DNA of 64,000 nt from Metabacillus arenae (GTDB taxonomy: Bacteria; Bacillota; Bacilli; Bacillales; Bacillaceae), in NCBI RefSeq assembly GCF_014773385.1, contig NZ_JACXAI010000004.1, positions 1 to 64,000 on the forward strand. Direction: 5' to 3'. Shown one piece after another: positions 24,965 through 34,651 of the stretch. Numbering within the stretch: the first letter of the stretch is position 1; every line of letters begins with the position of its first letter. Under the pieces are notes generated by a model. It had not been told where the DNA came from. It worked only from the letters and a program-made list of their open reading frames with translations, and searched no databases. Both the position numbers and the translations under genes were made by a program.

Positions 24965-27900
24965 GTGAACACGTTAGAAGGATATTCTTTATCAAGCCAG
25001 CAGAAACGAATTTGGGATTTGCAAACTACGTTTAATTCTCTGTTATATAACTATTTATCTATGAAAATAGAAGGGAATCTTTCAATTCCTGAATTGACAA
25101 ATTGTTTTTTGAATGTAATCAACCAGCATGAAATTTTGCGATCAAGCTTTCAGGATTTTGATGGAATAGATTACCCGATCCAAATCATTTCTGAAAAAGC
25201 TATGGCCGGCTTTTCCTATTCGGAAAATACTTCTTCAGAAGAAGATAACCAGCAAAATCCAAAGGAAATCGTGACAAACAAATTACAAATGGAAAGAGGA
25301 AAAACCATACAAATAGAACTTAAAAAAGTGAATGATCACGAGTATAAACTAGATTTGTATGGTATTGCCTTATGTACTGATTTTAAATCACTCCAACTCA
25401 TTGTGAAGCAGGTTTTTGAACTTTATACTTCCAAGAATACAGTCCCTCAACAAGAAATCATTCAATATGTCGATTTTAGCCAGTGGCAAAATGACCTTTT
25501 TGAAAATGAGCACCTAATTTCCTATGAAAAATTCCAATTATCTAAAAATGTACTCCCGTATGAAATGCTTACCGAGTCTTCAACAGAAAGCGATCAACAG
25601 TCCTTGCGATTAAAAGTATCTAAGAAACTGTCTGGAAAGATAAAAGAATTAGCAAAACAGCATAATACTTCCATATCAACAGTCTTCTATACTGGCTGGA
25701 AGGCTTTTCTATCAAAAGTAGCATGTCATGACATTCAAGTAGGAATGGTAATAGATGGCCGTACCTATGAAGAATTGAAACAAAGCATTGGACAGTTTGA
25801 GAAGGTAGTTCCTATTCAGGCTAAATATGATCAGGGAACCTTTATAGAATATAACGATATCATTCAAAACGAAATAACCGGTTTGATGGAAAATGTTGAA
25901 TATCTCAATCTTTCAAACCTGCTTGAATCACCAGAAAACTATATACCTTACCAATTTCGATTCTTAGATCATGAACCAGCAAAACAAGAGGAAATAAAAC
26001 TAAAGATTATAGATTTAGTAACAGAGGACGAAAAATATAAGCTCTTGCTGTCCGTATTGCCTGCAAAGGAAGATTTTGAACTGTTCCTGCAGTTTAATGC
26101 ATGCATGTTTTCAGAGATAGATGCTGAAAAGCTGTTTAGTCAGTATCTTTATTTCCTTGAACAATGTGTGGATAGACACTCAGAGCAAGTAGCATCTATT
26201 TCCTACCTTTCAAAAGAAGAGGATGAGAACCTTTTTAATAGGTTAAATCATGAATCCTATTTGACCCATGGATTGGATTCCTTTCAGTCAAACAGAAATG
26301 TTATCGAGTATATCGAGGATAAAGTCCAAGCAAATGGTGAGCTTTTGGCAATTATCGATGGAGCTCAATCTATTACGTATCAGGAATTAAATAAAAAAGC
26401 TAACCAGCTTGCCCGGTATTTACATCGTTTCCTGCAGCCGGAAGACCGTGTCGTATTATGTTTACCAAGATCCGTGGAAGCAATTATTTCCATGCTGGCT
26501 GTTTTAAAAACAGGAGCCAGCTTCGTCCCTGTAGATATCAAATGGCCTATCAACAGGATTAACTATGTTGTAGGAGACAGTGGTGCCAAACTATTAATCT
26601 CCAATCAGCAAAATCTTTTGAGTGAGCTAAAGGAACTGGCTGTAAAATGTGTTGATTTAGAAGAAGAAAGTGAGCTGATCAAGGAGCAGGATGAAAGCTC
26701 GCCTTATACTCCCCTGGCACCCCAGCAGCTGGCTTATGTCCTGTATACTTCTGGATCAACCGGCCTTCCAAAAGGAGTCGGGATTCAGCATGGAAGTCTA
26801 TTGAATTATCTAGAGTGGTTTGATCAACAATTTTTAAATGAGAGGATCAGACTGCCATTTATTTCAGAATTAGGATTTGACGCATTTTTAAAACAAGTTT
26901 TTTATCCGCTGATGATTGGGGAGCAAATTACTCTATTTTCAGAGGATGAGATATTGAATCCTCAAAGGTTTATAAGAGGTTTTTTGGACAAGCAATTAAA
27001 TGCTTTAAATTGTGTCCCTTCTTTATGGGCAAGTATTATAGTTGAAATCCAAAAAGATGAAGAACTGGCAGCGAGTTTGCGAAATCAATTAAGAGTGTTA
27101 TTTGTGGGAGGAGAAAAGATAAGCACCTCTCTCCTTATTCGAACTTGGGATTTGTTTCCGCATTTGCAGGTAGTAAACCTCTACGGGCCAACGGAGATAA
27201 CTTCGAATGCTACATTTGCAATCGTAAAAAACGAAAGGTTTGTTCCAATCGGTTCGCCTGTGAAAAATGCGGAGGCTTATGTATTAGATGAAGAGATGAA
27301 ACGAACTTCTGCAGGAGAAATTGGTGAGCTTTACATCGGTGGAACGGGACTCGCCCGCGGTTATTTGGGAAAGACAGCTCAAACAGCAGCACATTTTGTT
27401 CCTCATCCTTTTTCAAAATTACCTGGAAAAAGACTTTACAAAACAGGAGACCATGTCAGGTTAATGGCCAACGGACAATTAGAATTCATTGGCCGTGTAG
27501 ATGAGCAGATAAAAGTGAATGGCAAGCGGGTCGACCTAAATGAAATTGAAGCTGTCATTATGCAGCATCCAGGTGTAAAAGACGCTGTTGTTCTTTCGAT
27601 CGATAATAGTCAGGGATTATCGTTGATTGCCTTTTGTGTCCCTTCTGTAGAAATAAGTGATGACGAGCTAAAGGCGTTTTCAAGGAAATGGCTCCCTCAA
27701 TATATGGTACCTGTAAAATTCATCAGCCTGACTGAAATACCGCTAAATGCAAATGGGAAAACAGACAAAAGAGCTCTATGCGATTTATATGAACAGTTTA
27801 AAGAAGAGACATATGTTGCACCTCGAAACGATTTTGAAGAAGTCATTGCAGGAATTTGGAAAGGTGTTCTAAAGAGAAAACAGGTTGGAATAACAGACAA

Positions 27901-28135
27901 CTTTTTCGAGCTGGGCGGCCATTCTTTAAATGCCACCCAAATTATTTCAAGAATCCGGAAAATATATCAGCTTGAAATACCTGTAAGCCTGCTGTTTGAA
28001 ACAGAGACAACTGAGAAGTTATGTGCGGAAATGTATTCTTTTTATCCTGAGCAAATTGAGTACATATCTATGGTATCGAAGGCTTATCTTGAGGCTCAGA
28101 AAATGGCAAATGAAGAGTCCATGCAGAAGCAGTGA
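24965..28135 (+). CDS. NRPS 3: degenerate C-like (interface?) domain, A, T
   Basis: A 1056-residue synthetase for module 3. Residues about 5-430 have the fold pattern of a condensation domain (YSLSSQQKRIWDLQ at the start). The HHxxxDG site reads I134-A-L-C-T-D-F140, so both histidines are gone and it cannot condense by the usual mechanism. A domain follows (AYVLYTSGSTGLPKG at about 590), then T (FFELGGHSL, Ser987). Pocket residues read D-A-K-N-F-G-L-S-N-K, unassigned. Inactive C-like interface domains that dock beta-hydroxylases are known from siderophore NRPSs; the dioxygenase gene immediately upstream fits that role. GTG start after AGGGGGT. Confidence 0.9.
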   Translation: MNTLEGYSLSSQQKRIWDLQTTFNSLLYNYLSMKIEGNLSIPELTNCFLNVINQHEILRSSFQDFDGIDYPIQIISEKAMAGFSYSENTSSEEDNQQNPKEIVTNKLQMERGKTIQIELKKVNDHEYKLDLYGIALCTDFKSLQLIVKQVFELYTSKNTVPQQEIIQYVDFSQWQNDLFENEHLISYEKFQLSKNVLPYEMLTESSTESDQQSLRLKVSKKLSGKIKELAKQHNTSISTVFYTGWKAFLSKVACHDIQVGMVIDGRTYEELKQSIGQFEKVVPIQAKYDQGTFIEYNDIIQNEITGLMENVEYLNLSNLLESPENYIPYQFRFLDHEPAKQEEIKLKIIDLVTEDEKYKLLLSVLPAKEDFELFLQFNACMFSEIDAEKLFSQYLYFLEQCVDRHSEQVASISYLSKEEDENLFNRLNHESYLTHGLDSFQSNRNVIEYIEDKVQANGELLAIIDGAQSITYQELNKKANQLARYLHRFLQPEDRVVLCLPRSVEAIISMLAVLKTGASFVPVDIKWPINRINYVVGDSGAKLLISNQQNLLSELKELAVKCVDLEEESELIKEQDESSPYTPLAPQQLAYVLYTSGSTGLPKGVGIQHGSLLNYLEWFDQQFLNERIRLPFISELGFDAFLKQVFYPLMIGEQITLFSEDEILNPQRFIRGFLDKQLNALNCVPSLWASIIVEIQKDEELAASLRNQLRVLFVGGEKISTSLLIRTWDLFPHLQVVNLYGPTEITSNATFAIVKNERFVPIGSPVKNAEAYVLDEEMKRTSAGEIGELYIGGTGLARGYLGKTAQTAAHFVPHPFSKLPGKRLYKTGDHVRLMANGQLEFIGRVDEQIKVNGKRVDLNEIEAVIMQHPGVKDAVVLSIDNSQGLSLIAFCVPSVEISDDELKAFSRKWLPQYMVPVKFISLTEIPLNANGKTDKRALCDLYEQFKEETYVAPRNDFEEVIAGIWKGVLKRKQVGITDNFFELGGHSLNATQIISRIRKIYQLEIPVSLLFETETTEKLCAEMYSFYPEQIEYISMVSKAYLEAQKMANEESMQKQ

Positions 28136-28149
28136 AAGGAGGGTCAAAT

Positions 28150-31100
28150 ATGAGCTTGGGAAAAGAATTAGAAATACTCGAACGTTTGAAAAAAGAGATG
28201 GGAATTAAGTCATTGGACGGGATACCAAAACGAAAGAACCTTGGCGAATACCCATTGTCATTTGCACAGGAAAGAATGTGGTTTACGAGCCAGCTTGATC
28301 CGAATAGTGCTGCCTATAATATACCTCTTGCGATGAGAATCGAAGGGTATATAAATATTAACCAATTGGAACAGTCCTTTAACTTTGTCTTACAAAGGCA
28401 TGAGGTTCTGCGGGCGAGGTTTACGAATGAAAGAGGAGTGCCTGTTCAGCATATTAGTCCATTTAAAAAAGCAGCCATCCAGGTTGTAGAGGTTTCGGGA
28501 GAAGATGGGATCGATCAGAAAAAGCATGTAAAAAAATTGGTCAATGAGAGAGCAGCTTCGCCGATAGCCTTGGATTCAGATTGGTTATTTAATATCACCT
28601 TGTATAAGTTATCGGAAAATGAGCATATTTTGCTGCTGGTTTTACACCATGTTATTTTTGACGGATGGTCCACAGGGGTTTTAATGAATGAAATCATTGA
28701 ATCCTATCATAGTGGAGAAGAATCCTCTACTGACCTAACGATTCAATATGCGGACTATGCTGAGTGGCAACGGGACAAATTGTCGAATGGAGAATATCAA
28801 AATCAGGTGGATTATTGGAAAGGAAAAATTGGTTCCAATCCGCCGGAACTGCAGCTTCCTTACGATTATCCAAGACAAAAAGGACAGTCTTTTGATGGTG
28901 ACATCAAGAGGTTTACTTTAAACAGAAGCTTAATCAGTTCCATCATAGATGCAAGCAAGGAGTATCGAACATCTCCATTTGTCATCCTTTTGTCAGCTTA
29001 CTATCTCTTTTTATACAAATATACGGGCCAAAAGGAAATCATATTAGGTGTACCTATATCGAATCGCCAGCAACTTGATATTGAGCCGCTTATAGGCTGT
29101 ATTGCTAATACGATTCCCGTAAAAGGGAATATCCAAACTCATCATCCTATAAGTAATTTCATTGAACAGGTAAGTATAGCAACACGCGAAGCACAAGATC
29201 ATCAGGAATTGCCTTTTGATAAATTGGTGGATGAGTTAGATATTAATCGAACGCTGTCATACAGTCCTGTATTTCAGTCGATGTTTGTCTTTCAGCATCA
29301 GCATCATTCAAGCCTGAAATTGGGCAGCAGCTTGTTAACTCCTTATGAAGTGGAAACGAAAACAAGTAAGTTTGATTTGTCGCTATCCATTATGGAGACG
29401 GAAGATGGAATCGAAGGTTTTATAGAATACTGTGACAAGCTCTTTAAACCCGAAACTATTAACAGAATGGTTGCTAACTATATCAACATTTTAGAAGAGA
29501 TCGTCTATGAACCTAATAAATTAGTATCCGAGATTTCTGGTATGTCACAAGCAGAAAAACAGGTAGTCCTTGGTTCATTAGACATGATGACCTATGAAAA
29601 ATCAGGATCCATTCATCACCGCTTTGAGGAGCAAGTGCAAAAGTTCCCAAGTGCTGTCGCACTAGCAAGCCAGGGCCATCAAATGACCTATACTGAGCTC
29701 GATCAGCAATCCAATCAATTAGCCCGTTATCTGCAAAGAAAAGGAGTAGGGTCAGAAACAAAAGTGGCGGTTAATATGGATCGGTCAATCGATTATATCG
29801 TTAGCATTTTAGCGGTCTTAAAGGCGGGCGGTACATATATACCGATGGATCCAGACCAGCCGTCAAGCCGGTTGAGATACATTATTGAAGACTCAAAATG
29901 TGAAATTCTTCTGACCAAGGCAATGTATAAGAAATTATTTGATGATCATATTAACTGTTTGGTTATTCAATATGAAGACAGGGAGTGGATGGAAGAGAGC
30001 TGCCTTCCATTGAATATACCAGTGAATTCCGATCAGGTAGCATATATCATTTATACTTCTGGATCGACTGGGAAACCGAAAGGGGTACTGAACACCCATC
30101 ATAATGTTCTCCGTTTATTTGACAGTACAAGGAAACTCTTTCAGTTTACTGAAAAAGATTCTTGGACATTATTCCATTCGACAGCTTTTGATTTTACTGT
30201 GTGGGAAATATGGGGAGCCCTTTTTCATGGAGGAAGGTTGCACATTATCTCGTCTGAAATGAGGCGAACGCCAGAAAAATTTTATCGTTTACTTCACGAG
30301 GAAGGAATCACGGTCCTAAATCAAACACCGTCAGCATTCAAAGAGCTGCTAAATGTTATGAATCAAGAAAGGCATTCGCATTCTTTAGAGCATCTTAGAT
30401 ATATCGTATTCGGCGGAGAAGCTTTGAATTTTCAAGATCTTGCACCTTGGTTTGAGCAATATGGGAATCAAACCTCACTTATTAATATGTATGGCATTAC
30501 AGAGACGACTGTCCATGTCACATGGCGAGAAGTGAATCAAGAAGATACAAAGAAAGCTGCTGGCAGCTTGATTGGCCGGCCTCTTGAAGATTTGAAGGTA
30601 TATGTGCTGAATGATGAGTTAAACCCAGCCCCTATTGGTGTGCCTGGAGAAATGTATGTGAGTGGAGAAGGGCTGGCGCGGGGTTATAGTGAAAGGTTTG
30701 CTCTAACTGCAGAACGGTTCATTCCGAATCCGCTATCTTTAAATGGAGGAAGGCTTTATAAGACGGGAGATATTGGTAGATATACTCCAGACGGAGATAT
30801 TGAATATGTTGGAAGAATGGATGACCAAGTAAAAATCAAGGGCCATCGAATCGAGCTTGGGGAGATCAAGAGCTTCATTGCAGATTGCAGACAGGTAAAG
30901 GACTGCAGTGTATTAGTACGAACCAATGAAAAAAATGAAAAAGAATTAGCAGCCTTTGTAGTATTCAATAAGCCCGATGTTACTGAAGACCTTTTGCGCG
31001 ATTTACGAAAAACACTTATAGATGGTTTGCCAAAATATATGTTCCCCTCTCACCTTTTGATGATAGAAAGCATCCCGGTTACGACGAATGGGAAAGTAGA

Positions 31101-34100
31101 CAAAGACTCTCTGTTAAAGCTTTGTGAGAATACGAGACAGGGAGTTCAGCGCAAGCCTGAAACAAAAGTGGAAAAGGATTTAATCGAAATATGGAAGCAT
31201 GTATTGAATAAGGAAGAAGTCCATTTAGAAGATAACTTCTTTTCGCTTGGCGGAGATTCTATCCGCAGCTTAAAAGTCATATCGGAAGCAGAAGAAAAAG
31301 GCTACCTCTTCACGATCGAAGAGTTATTTCAAAACCAGACGATTGAGGAACTTGTGCAGCTGCTGAGTCAAAAAGATTTTCAGGAGAATGAAGAAGGTAC
31401 CTTAAGTCCCTTTGCTTTAATTTCAGAAGCCGAACGTTCCTTTATAAAAGAGGGGATAGAAGATGCCTATCCATTGACCAGAGCACAGGAAGGTATGTTT
31501 TTCCATATGGAGCAGTACCCTGACGAGCCCTTATACCATAATATCGACAGTGTCCTCCTAAAGGGTCAATTTCATTATGAGCTGTTTATGAAAGCCGTTC
31601 AGGAAATCGTATCAGAAAATGTCATGCTGCGCACTTCCTTTGATCTAAAAACATTCCAAATCCCTATGCAGCTAGTTCATAAAACGGCTTCGCTTCCTGT
31701 TGGCTATTTGGATATAAGGAATTTTTCACACAATGAACAGGAACATATGATTGATCAGTATGTTGAGCAAGAGAAGAAAAATACTTTTGACCTGACAAAG
31801 CCAAGCCTGCTGAGATTTTTTATTCATCAAAGAAGTGATGATACGTTCCAATTCAGCCTCACAGAATGTCATTTAATATTTGACGGCTGGAGTTTAACCT
31901 CGACACTTGCTGAAATATTCCAATTGTACTTTCAGCTTCTCGAGGGAGAGACGGCAAGAAAAAGACTGAAATTGTCAATCGATTTTAGGGACTTTGTCAA
32001 TTTGGAACGACAAGCGATTGAGAGTAATGAGCACATTGAATTTTGGAAAGACTTCTTATCGGATTGCCAAACGCTCAAGCTCCCTATATATGAATCTAAA
32101 AAATTGTCCAATCAGGCATTTAAGGTCCAGAGAAGAATTTTGGAGCTTTCCAAAGAAACATCCCATCAGCTGAAAAAATTATCTGAAAGCTGCCATGTTC
32201 CGGTGAAAAGCATCTTGCTTGCGTCCCATATTAAAGCATTGCAATCAATGAGCGGACAATCGGATATCGTTACTGGAATGGTTTCAAATGGAAGAATGGA
32301 GAAAAAAGACGGCGAGAAGGTTAAGGGGCTATTCATTAATACTTTGCCATTCAGACAAAAGGTAGAAATCAGCGACTGGGTTGGCTTAATAAACAGAACC
32401 TTCGAATTAGAGCAAACTATTATGCCGTACAGAAGACTGCCTTTACCTGAAATCCAGCGACATGTAAATCAGGCACCTTTATTTGAAACAGCATTTAATT
32501 ATGTATATTTCCATTCAATGGAGCCGCTATTAACATCAGATAAAATGGAATTTTTAGGTTTTAATAGCAATTCAGCTAATGATACACACTTTAAATTAAT
32601 GGTGACCTTCTCTAATCATCCGCCTGATTATGAAATCAGATTGACGCTTGCTTATGACGAGAGCACGTTTACTGAAGAACAAATGGATACAATCGTAGAA
32701 ATTTATCATAATATTTTGAAGTCTATTTCGTCTGACCCGTTATCTTATCATGATCAAATGTCATATTTACCAGAAAACGAATACGAAAAAATTGTTCATT
32801 TATGGAATGAAAATAAAGAGGAGTTTCCTGCTGAATCCCTTTTGCTTCATGAACTGATAGAAGAACAAGCAATAAAATCACCTCACTCAGTGGCGCTTGT
32901 TTATAACGATGAAGAAGTAACTTACGAAACACTAAACAACGAAGGGGATAAAATAGCATCCTTCCTAAAGAAAAAAGGGTTATCTGAAAATTCCTTTATC
33001 GGAATTTATATGGATCGCTCGTTCGAAATGATGATTGGGTTGGTAGGGATTCTAAAGGCCGGCTGTGCCTATGTCCCACTTGATACCTCTTACCCATCAG
33101 AAAGAATTCAGTACATGGTAAAGGATTCAAGAGTAGAGTGTATATTAACTTCACATGAAAGAGGCCGGGATTTAGAGGGGCTTGCTGAATGCTATATGGT
33201 TAAAGATATTCTTAGGGAAAATCATATGAAGCATAAAGCGCCTTCTGCCCAAAAGGCTGAACATCAGCTCGCATATATGATCTATACGTCAGGCTCAACG
33301 GGTCAGCCAAAGGGAGTCAAGGTACCGCATAAAGGGGTAGTCAATCGGATTTTATGGATGCAAAAGAATTATGGTGAAATAAAGTCAGAACGAGGGTTGC
33401 ACAAAACACCGCTCAGCTTTGATTACTCTGTTTTTGAAATCTTTAGTGCTCTTTGTACAGGAGCTGCATTGATTCTTGCTAAACCAGATGGGCATAAGGA
33501 TAGCGGGTATCTTGCTAAGTTAATCAAAGATCATGATATTACAACCCTTTACTTTGTCCCTACTATGCTGCAGGAATTTTTAAATGTCCCTGATGTAGAA
33601 TCCTGCACATCCATTAAGAGAGTGTTATGCAGCGGTGAGCCCCTTACCCCGCAAATAAAGGAGAACTTTTTTAACAAGCTGGACGGGGATCTTTACAATC
33701 AATACGGCCCAACAGAGGCTTCTGTAGAAGTGACATCCTTTAAGTGTGACGAAAGCGTCCCTGCTGTCCGTATCGGTAAACCGATGGCGAACGTTCAACT
33801 CTATCTACTGAATGATGACCTTCAGCCAGTCGGGATTGGGGTCATTGGAGAATTATATATTGGGGGGGCAGGGCTTGCGACTGGATATAACCAGAACCCA
33901 AGCTTAACTGCTGAGAATTTTATACCTAATCCTTTTTCAAGTAAGGAAGGGGACCGTTTATACAAAACAGGTGATCTGGCCAAATATACTCCGGATGGAG
34001 AAATAGAATACGTCGGCAGGAAAGACAGCCAAATAAAATTACGTGGAATCAGAATTGAATTAAGTGAGATTGAATCGGCAATCAGGGGGCATCATCTCTT

Positions 34101-34596
34101 GAAAGATGGGATTGTCCTCTATAAAAAAGATAAAGAATCACCTCAAGGACTGCTTATTGGGTATGTTATTCCCGAATCAGGAGTGTCTTTAACAGAACAA
34201 GAGGTAAAGAACCTTTTGAAAGGCAGCTTGCCGAGGTTTATGATTCCAGAGCGTATGGTTTTATTAGACGCATTTCCAGTTAATCCTAATGGGAAGCTGG
34301 ACCGTAAAGCTTTGCCTAAACCTTCCATGGTAAGAGAAGGAGCCGATAGTGAGTACAGTCCGCCTGTGACACCAATAGAGAAACAACTGGCTGTTTTATA
34401 TGAAAAGGTTCTTAACGTAGATAGGGTAGGGCTAAATGACGACTTCTTTGAATTAGGGGGCAATTCTTTAACAGTCGTTCACTTAATGAATCATATCGAG
34501 AAAATACTAGGACAAAAAGTGCCGTTGGATATTATTTTTGATAACCCTACTATTAGTCAGCTCCTTGAAAAGGTAAATGAAAAACCCTCATCTTGA
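28150..34596 (+). CDS. NRPS 4: modules 4 and 5, C-A-T-C-A-T, no thioesterase
   Basis: A 2148-residue dimodular synthetase. Domains: C (HHVIFDGWS, His166-167), A (AYIIYTSGSTGKPKG at 631), T (FFSLGGDSI, Ser1037), C (CHLIFDGWS, catalytic His1241 kept), A (AYMIYTSGSTGQPKG at 1708), T (FFELGGNSL, Ser2106). Pocket residues of the first A domain are D-F-W-N-V-G-M-V-H-K, almost identical to the known threonine code; the second reads D-Y-F-Y-L-S-Q-V-E-K, unassigned. The protein ends about 40 residues after the last T domain, without thioesterase or reductase. The ATG at 28150 has AAAGGAGGG; the upstream in-frame GTG overlaps the previous stop codon. Confidence 0.93.
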   Translation: MSLGKELEILERLKKEMGIKSLDGIPKRKNLGEYPLSFAQERMWFTSQLDPNSAAYNIPLAMRIEGYININQLEQSFNFVLQRHEVLRARFTNERGVPVQHISPFKKAAIQVVEVSGEDGIDQKKHVKKLVNERAASPIALDSDWLFNITLYKLSENEHILLLVLHHVIFDGWSTGVLMNEIIESYHSGEESSTDLTIQYADYAEWQRDKLSNGEYQNQVDYWKGKIGSNPPELQLPYDYPRQKGQSFDGDIKRFTLNRSLISSIIDASKEYRTSPFVILLSAYYLFLYKYTGQKEIILGVPISNRQQLDIEPLIGCIANTIPVKGNIQTHHPISNFIEQVSIATREAQDHQELPFDKLVDELDINRTLSYSPVFQSMFVFQHQHHSSLKLGSSLLTPYEVETKTSKFDLSLSIMETEDGIEGFIEYCDKLFKPETINRMVANYINILEEIVYEPNKLVSEISGMSQAEKQVVLGSLDMMTYEKSGSIHHRFEEQVQKFPSAVALASQGHQMTYTELDQQSNQLARYLQRKGVGSETKVAVNMDRSIDYIVSILAVLKAGGTYIPMDPDQPSSRLRYIIEDSKCEILLTKAMYKKLFDDHINCLVIQYEDREWMEESCLPLNIPVNSDQVAYIIYTSGSTGKPKGVLNTHHNVLRLFDSTRKLFQFTEKDSWTLFHSTAFDFTVWEIWGALFHGGRLHIISSEMRRTPEKFYRLLHEEGITVLNQTPSAFKELLNVMNQERHSHSLEHLRYIVFGGEALNFQDLAPWFEQYGNQTSLINMYGITETTVHVTWREVNQEDTKKAAGSLIGRPLEDLKVYVLNDELNPAPIGVPGEMYVSGEGLARGYSERFALTAERFIPNPLSLNGGRLYKTGDIGRYTPDGDIEYVGRMDDQVKIKGHRIELGEIKSFIADCRQVKDCSVLVRTNEKNEKELAAFVVFNKPDVTEDLLRDLRKTLIDGLPKYMFPSHLLMIESIPVTTNGKVDKDSLLKLCENTRQGVQRKPETKVEKDLIEIWKHVLNKEEVHLEDNFFSLGGDSIRSLKVISEAEEKGYLFTIEELFQNQTIEELVQLLSQKDFQENEEGTLSPFALISEAERSFIKEGIEDAYPLTRAQEGMFFHMEQYPDEPLYHNIDSVLLKGQFHYELFMKAVQEIVSENVMLRTSFDLKTFQIPMQLVHKTASLPVGYLDIRNFSHNEQEHMIDQYVEQEKKNTFDLTKPSLLRFFIHQRSDDTFQFSLTECHLIFDGWSLTSTLAEIFQLYFQLLEGETARKRLKLSIDFRDFVNLERQAIESNEHIEFWKDFLSDCQTLKLPIYESKKLSNQAFKVQRRILELSKETSHQLKKLSESCHVPVKSILLASHIKALQSMSGQSDIVTGMVSNGRMEKKDGEKVKGLFINTLPFRQKVEISDWVGLINRTFELEQTIMPYRRLPLPEIQRHVNQAPLFETAFNYVYFHSMEPLLTSDKMEFLGFNSNSANDTHFKLMVTFSNHPPDYEIRLTLAYDESTFTEEQMDTIVEIYHNILKSISSDPLSYHDQMSYLPENEYEKIVHLWNENKEEFPAESLLLHELIEEQAIKSPHSVALVYNDEEVTYETLNNEGDKIASFLKKKGLSENSFIGIYMDRSFEMMIGLVGILKAGCAYVPLDTSYPSERIQYMVKDSRVECILTSHERGRDLEGLAECYMVKDILRENHMKHKAPSAQKAEHQLAYMIYTSGSTGQPKGVKVPHKGVVNRILWMQKNYGEIKSERGLHKTPLSFDYSVFEIFSALCTGAALILAKPDGHKDSGYLAKLIKDHDITTLYFVPTMLQEFLNVPDVESCTSIKRVLCSGEPLTPQIKENFFNKLDGDLYNQYGPTEASVEVTSFKCDESVPAVRIGKPMANVQLYLLNDDLQPVGIGVIGELYIGGAGLATGYNQNPSLTAENFIPNPFSSKEGDRLYKTGDLAKYTPDGEIEYVGRKDSQIKLRGIRIELSEIESAIRGHHLLKDGIVLYKKDKESPQGLLIGYVIPESGVSLTEQEVKNLLKGSLPRFMIPERMVLLDAFPVNPNGKLDRKALPKPSMVREGADSEYSPPVTPIEKQLAVLYEKVLNVDRVGLNDDFFELGGNSLTVVHLMNHIEKILGQKVPLDIIFDNPTISQLLEKVNEKPSS

Positions 34597-34651
34597 GGAT
34601 ATAAGTATGATGTTGGCTGGAACAAAGAAAGATGAGGTGAGATAAGGCGGA

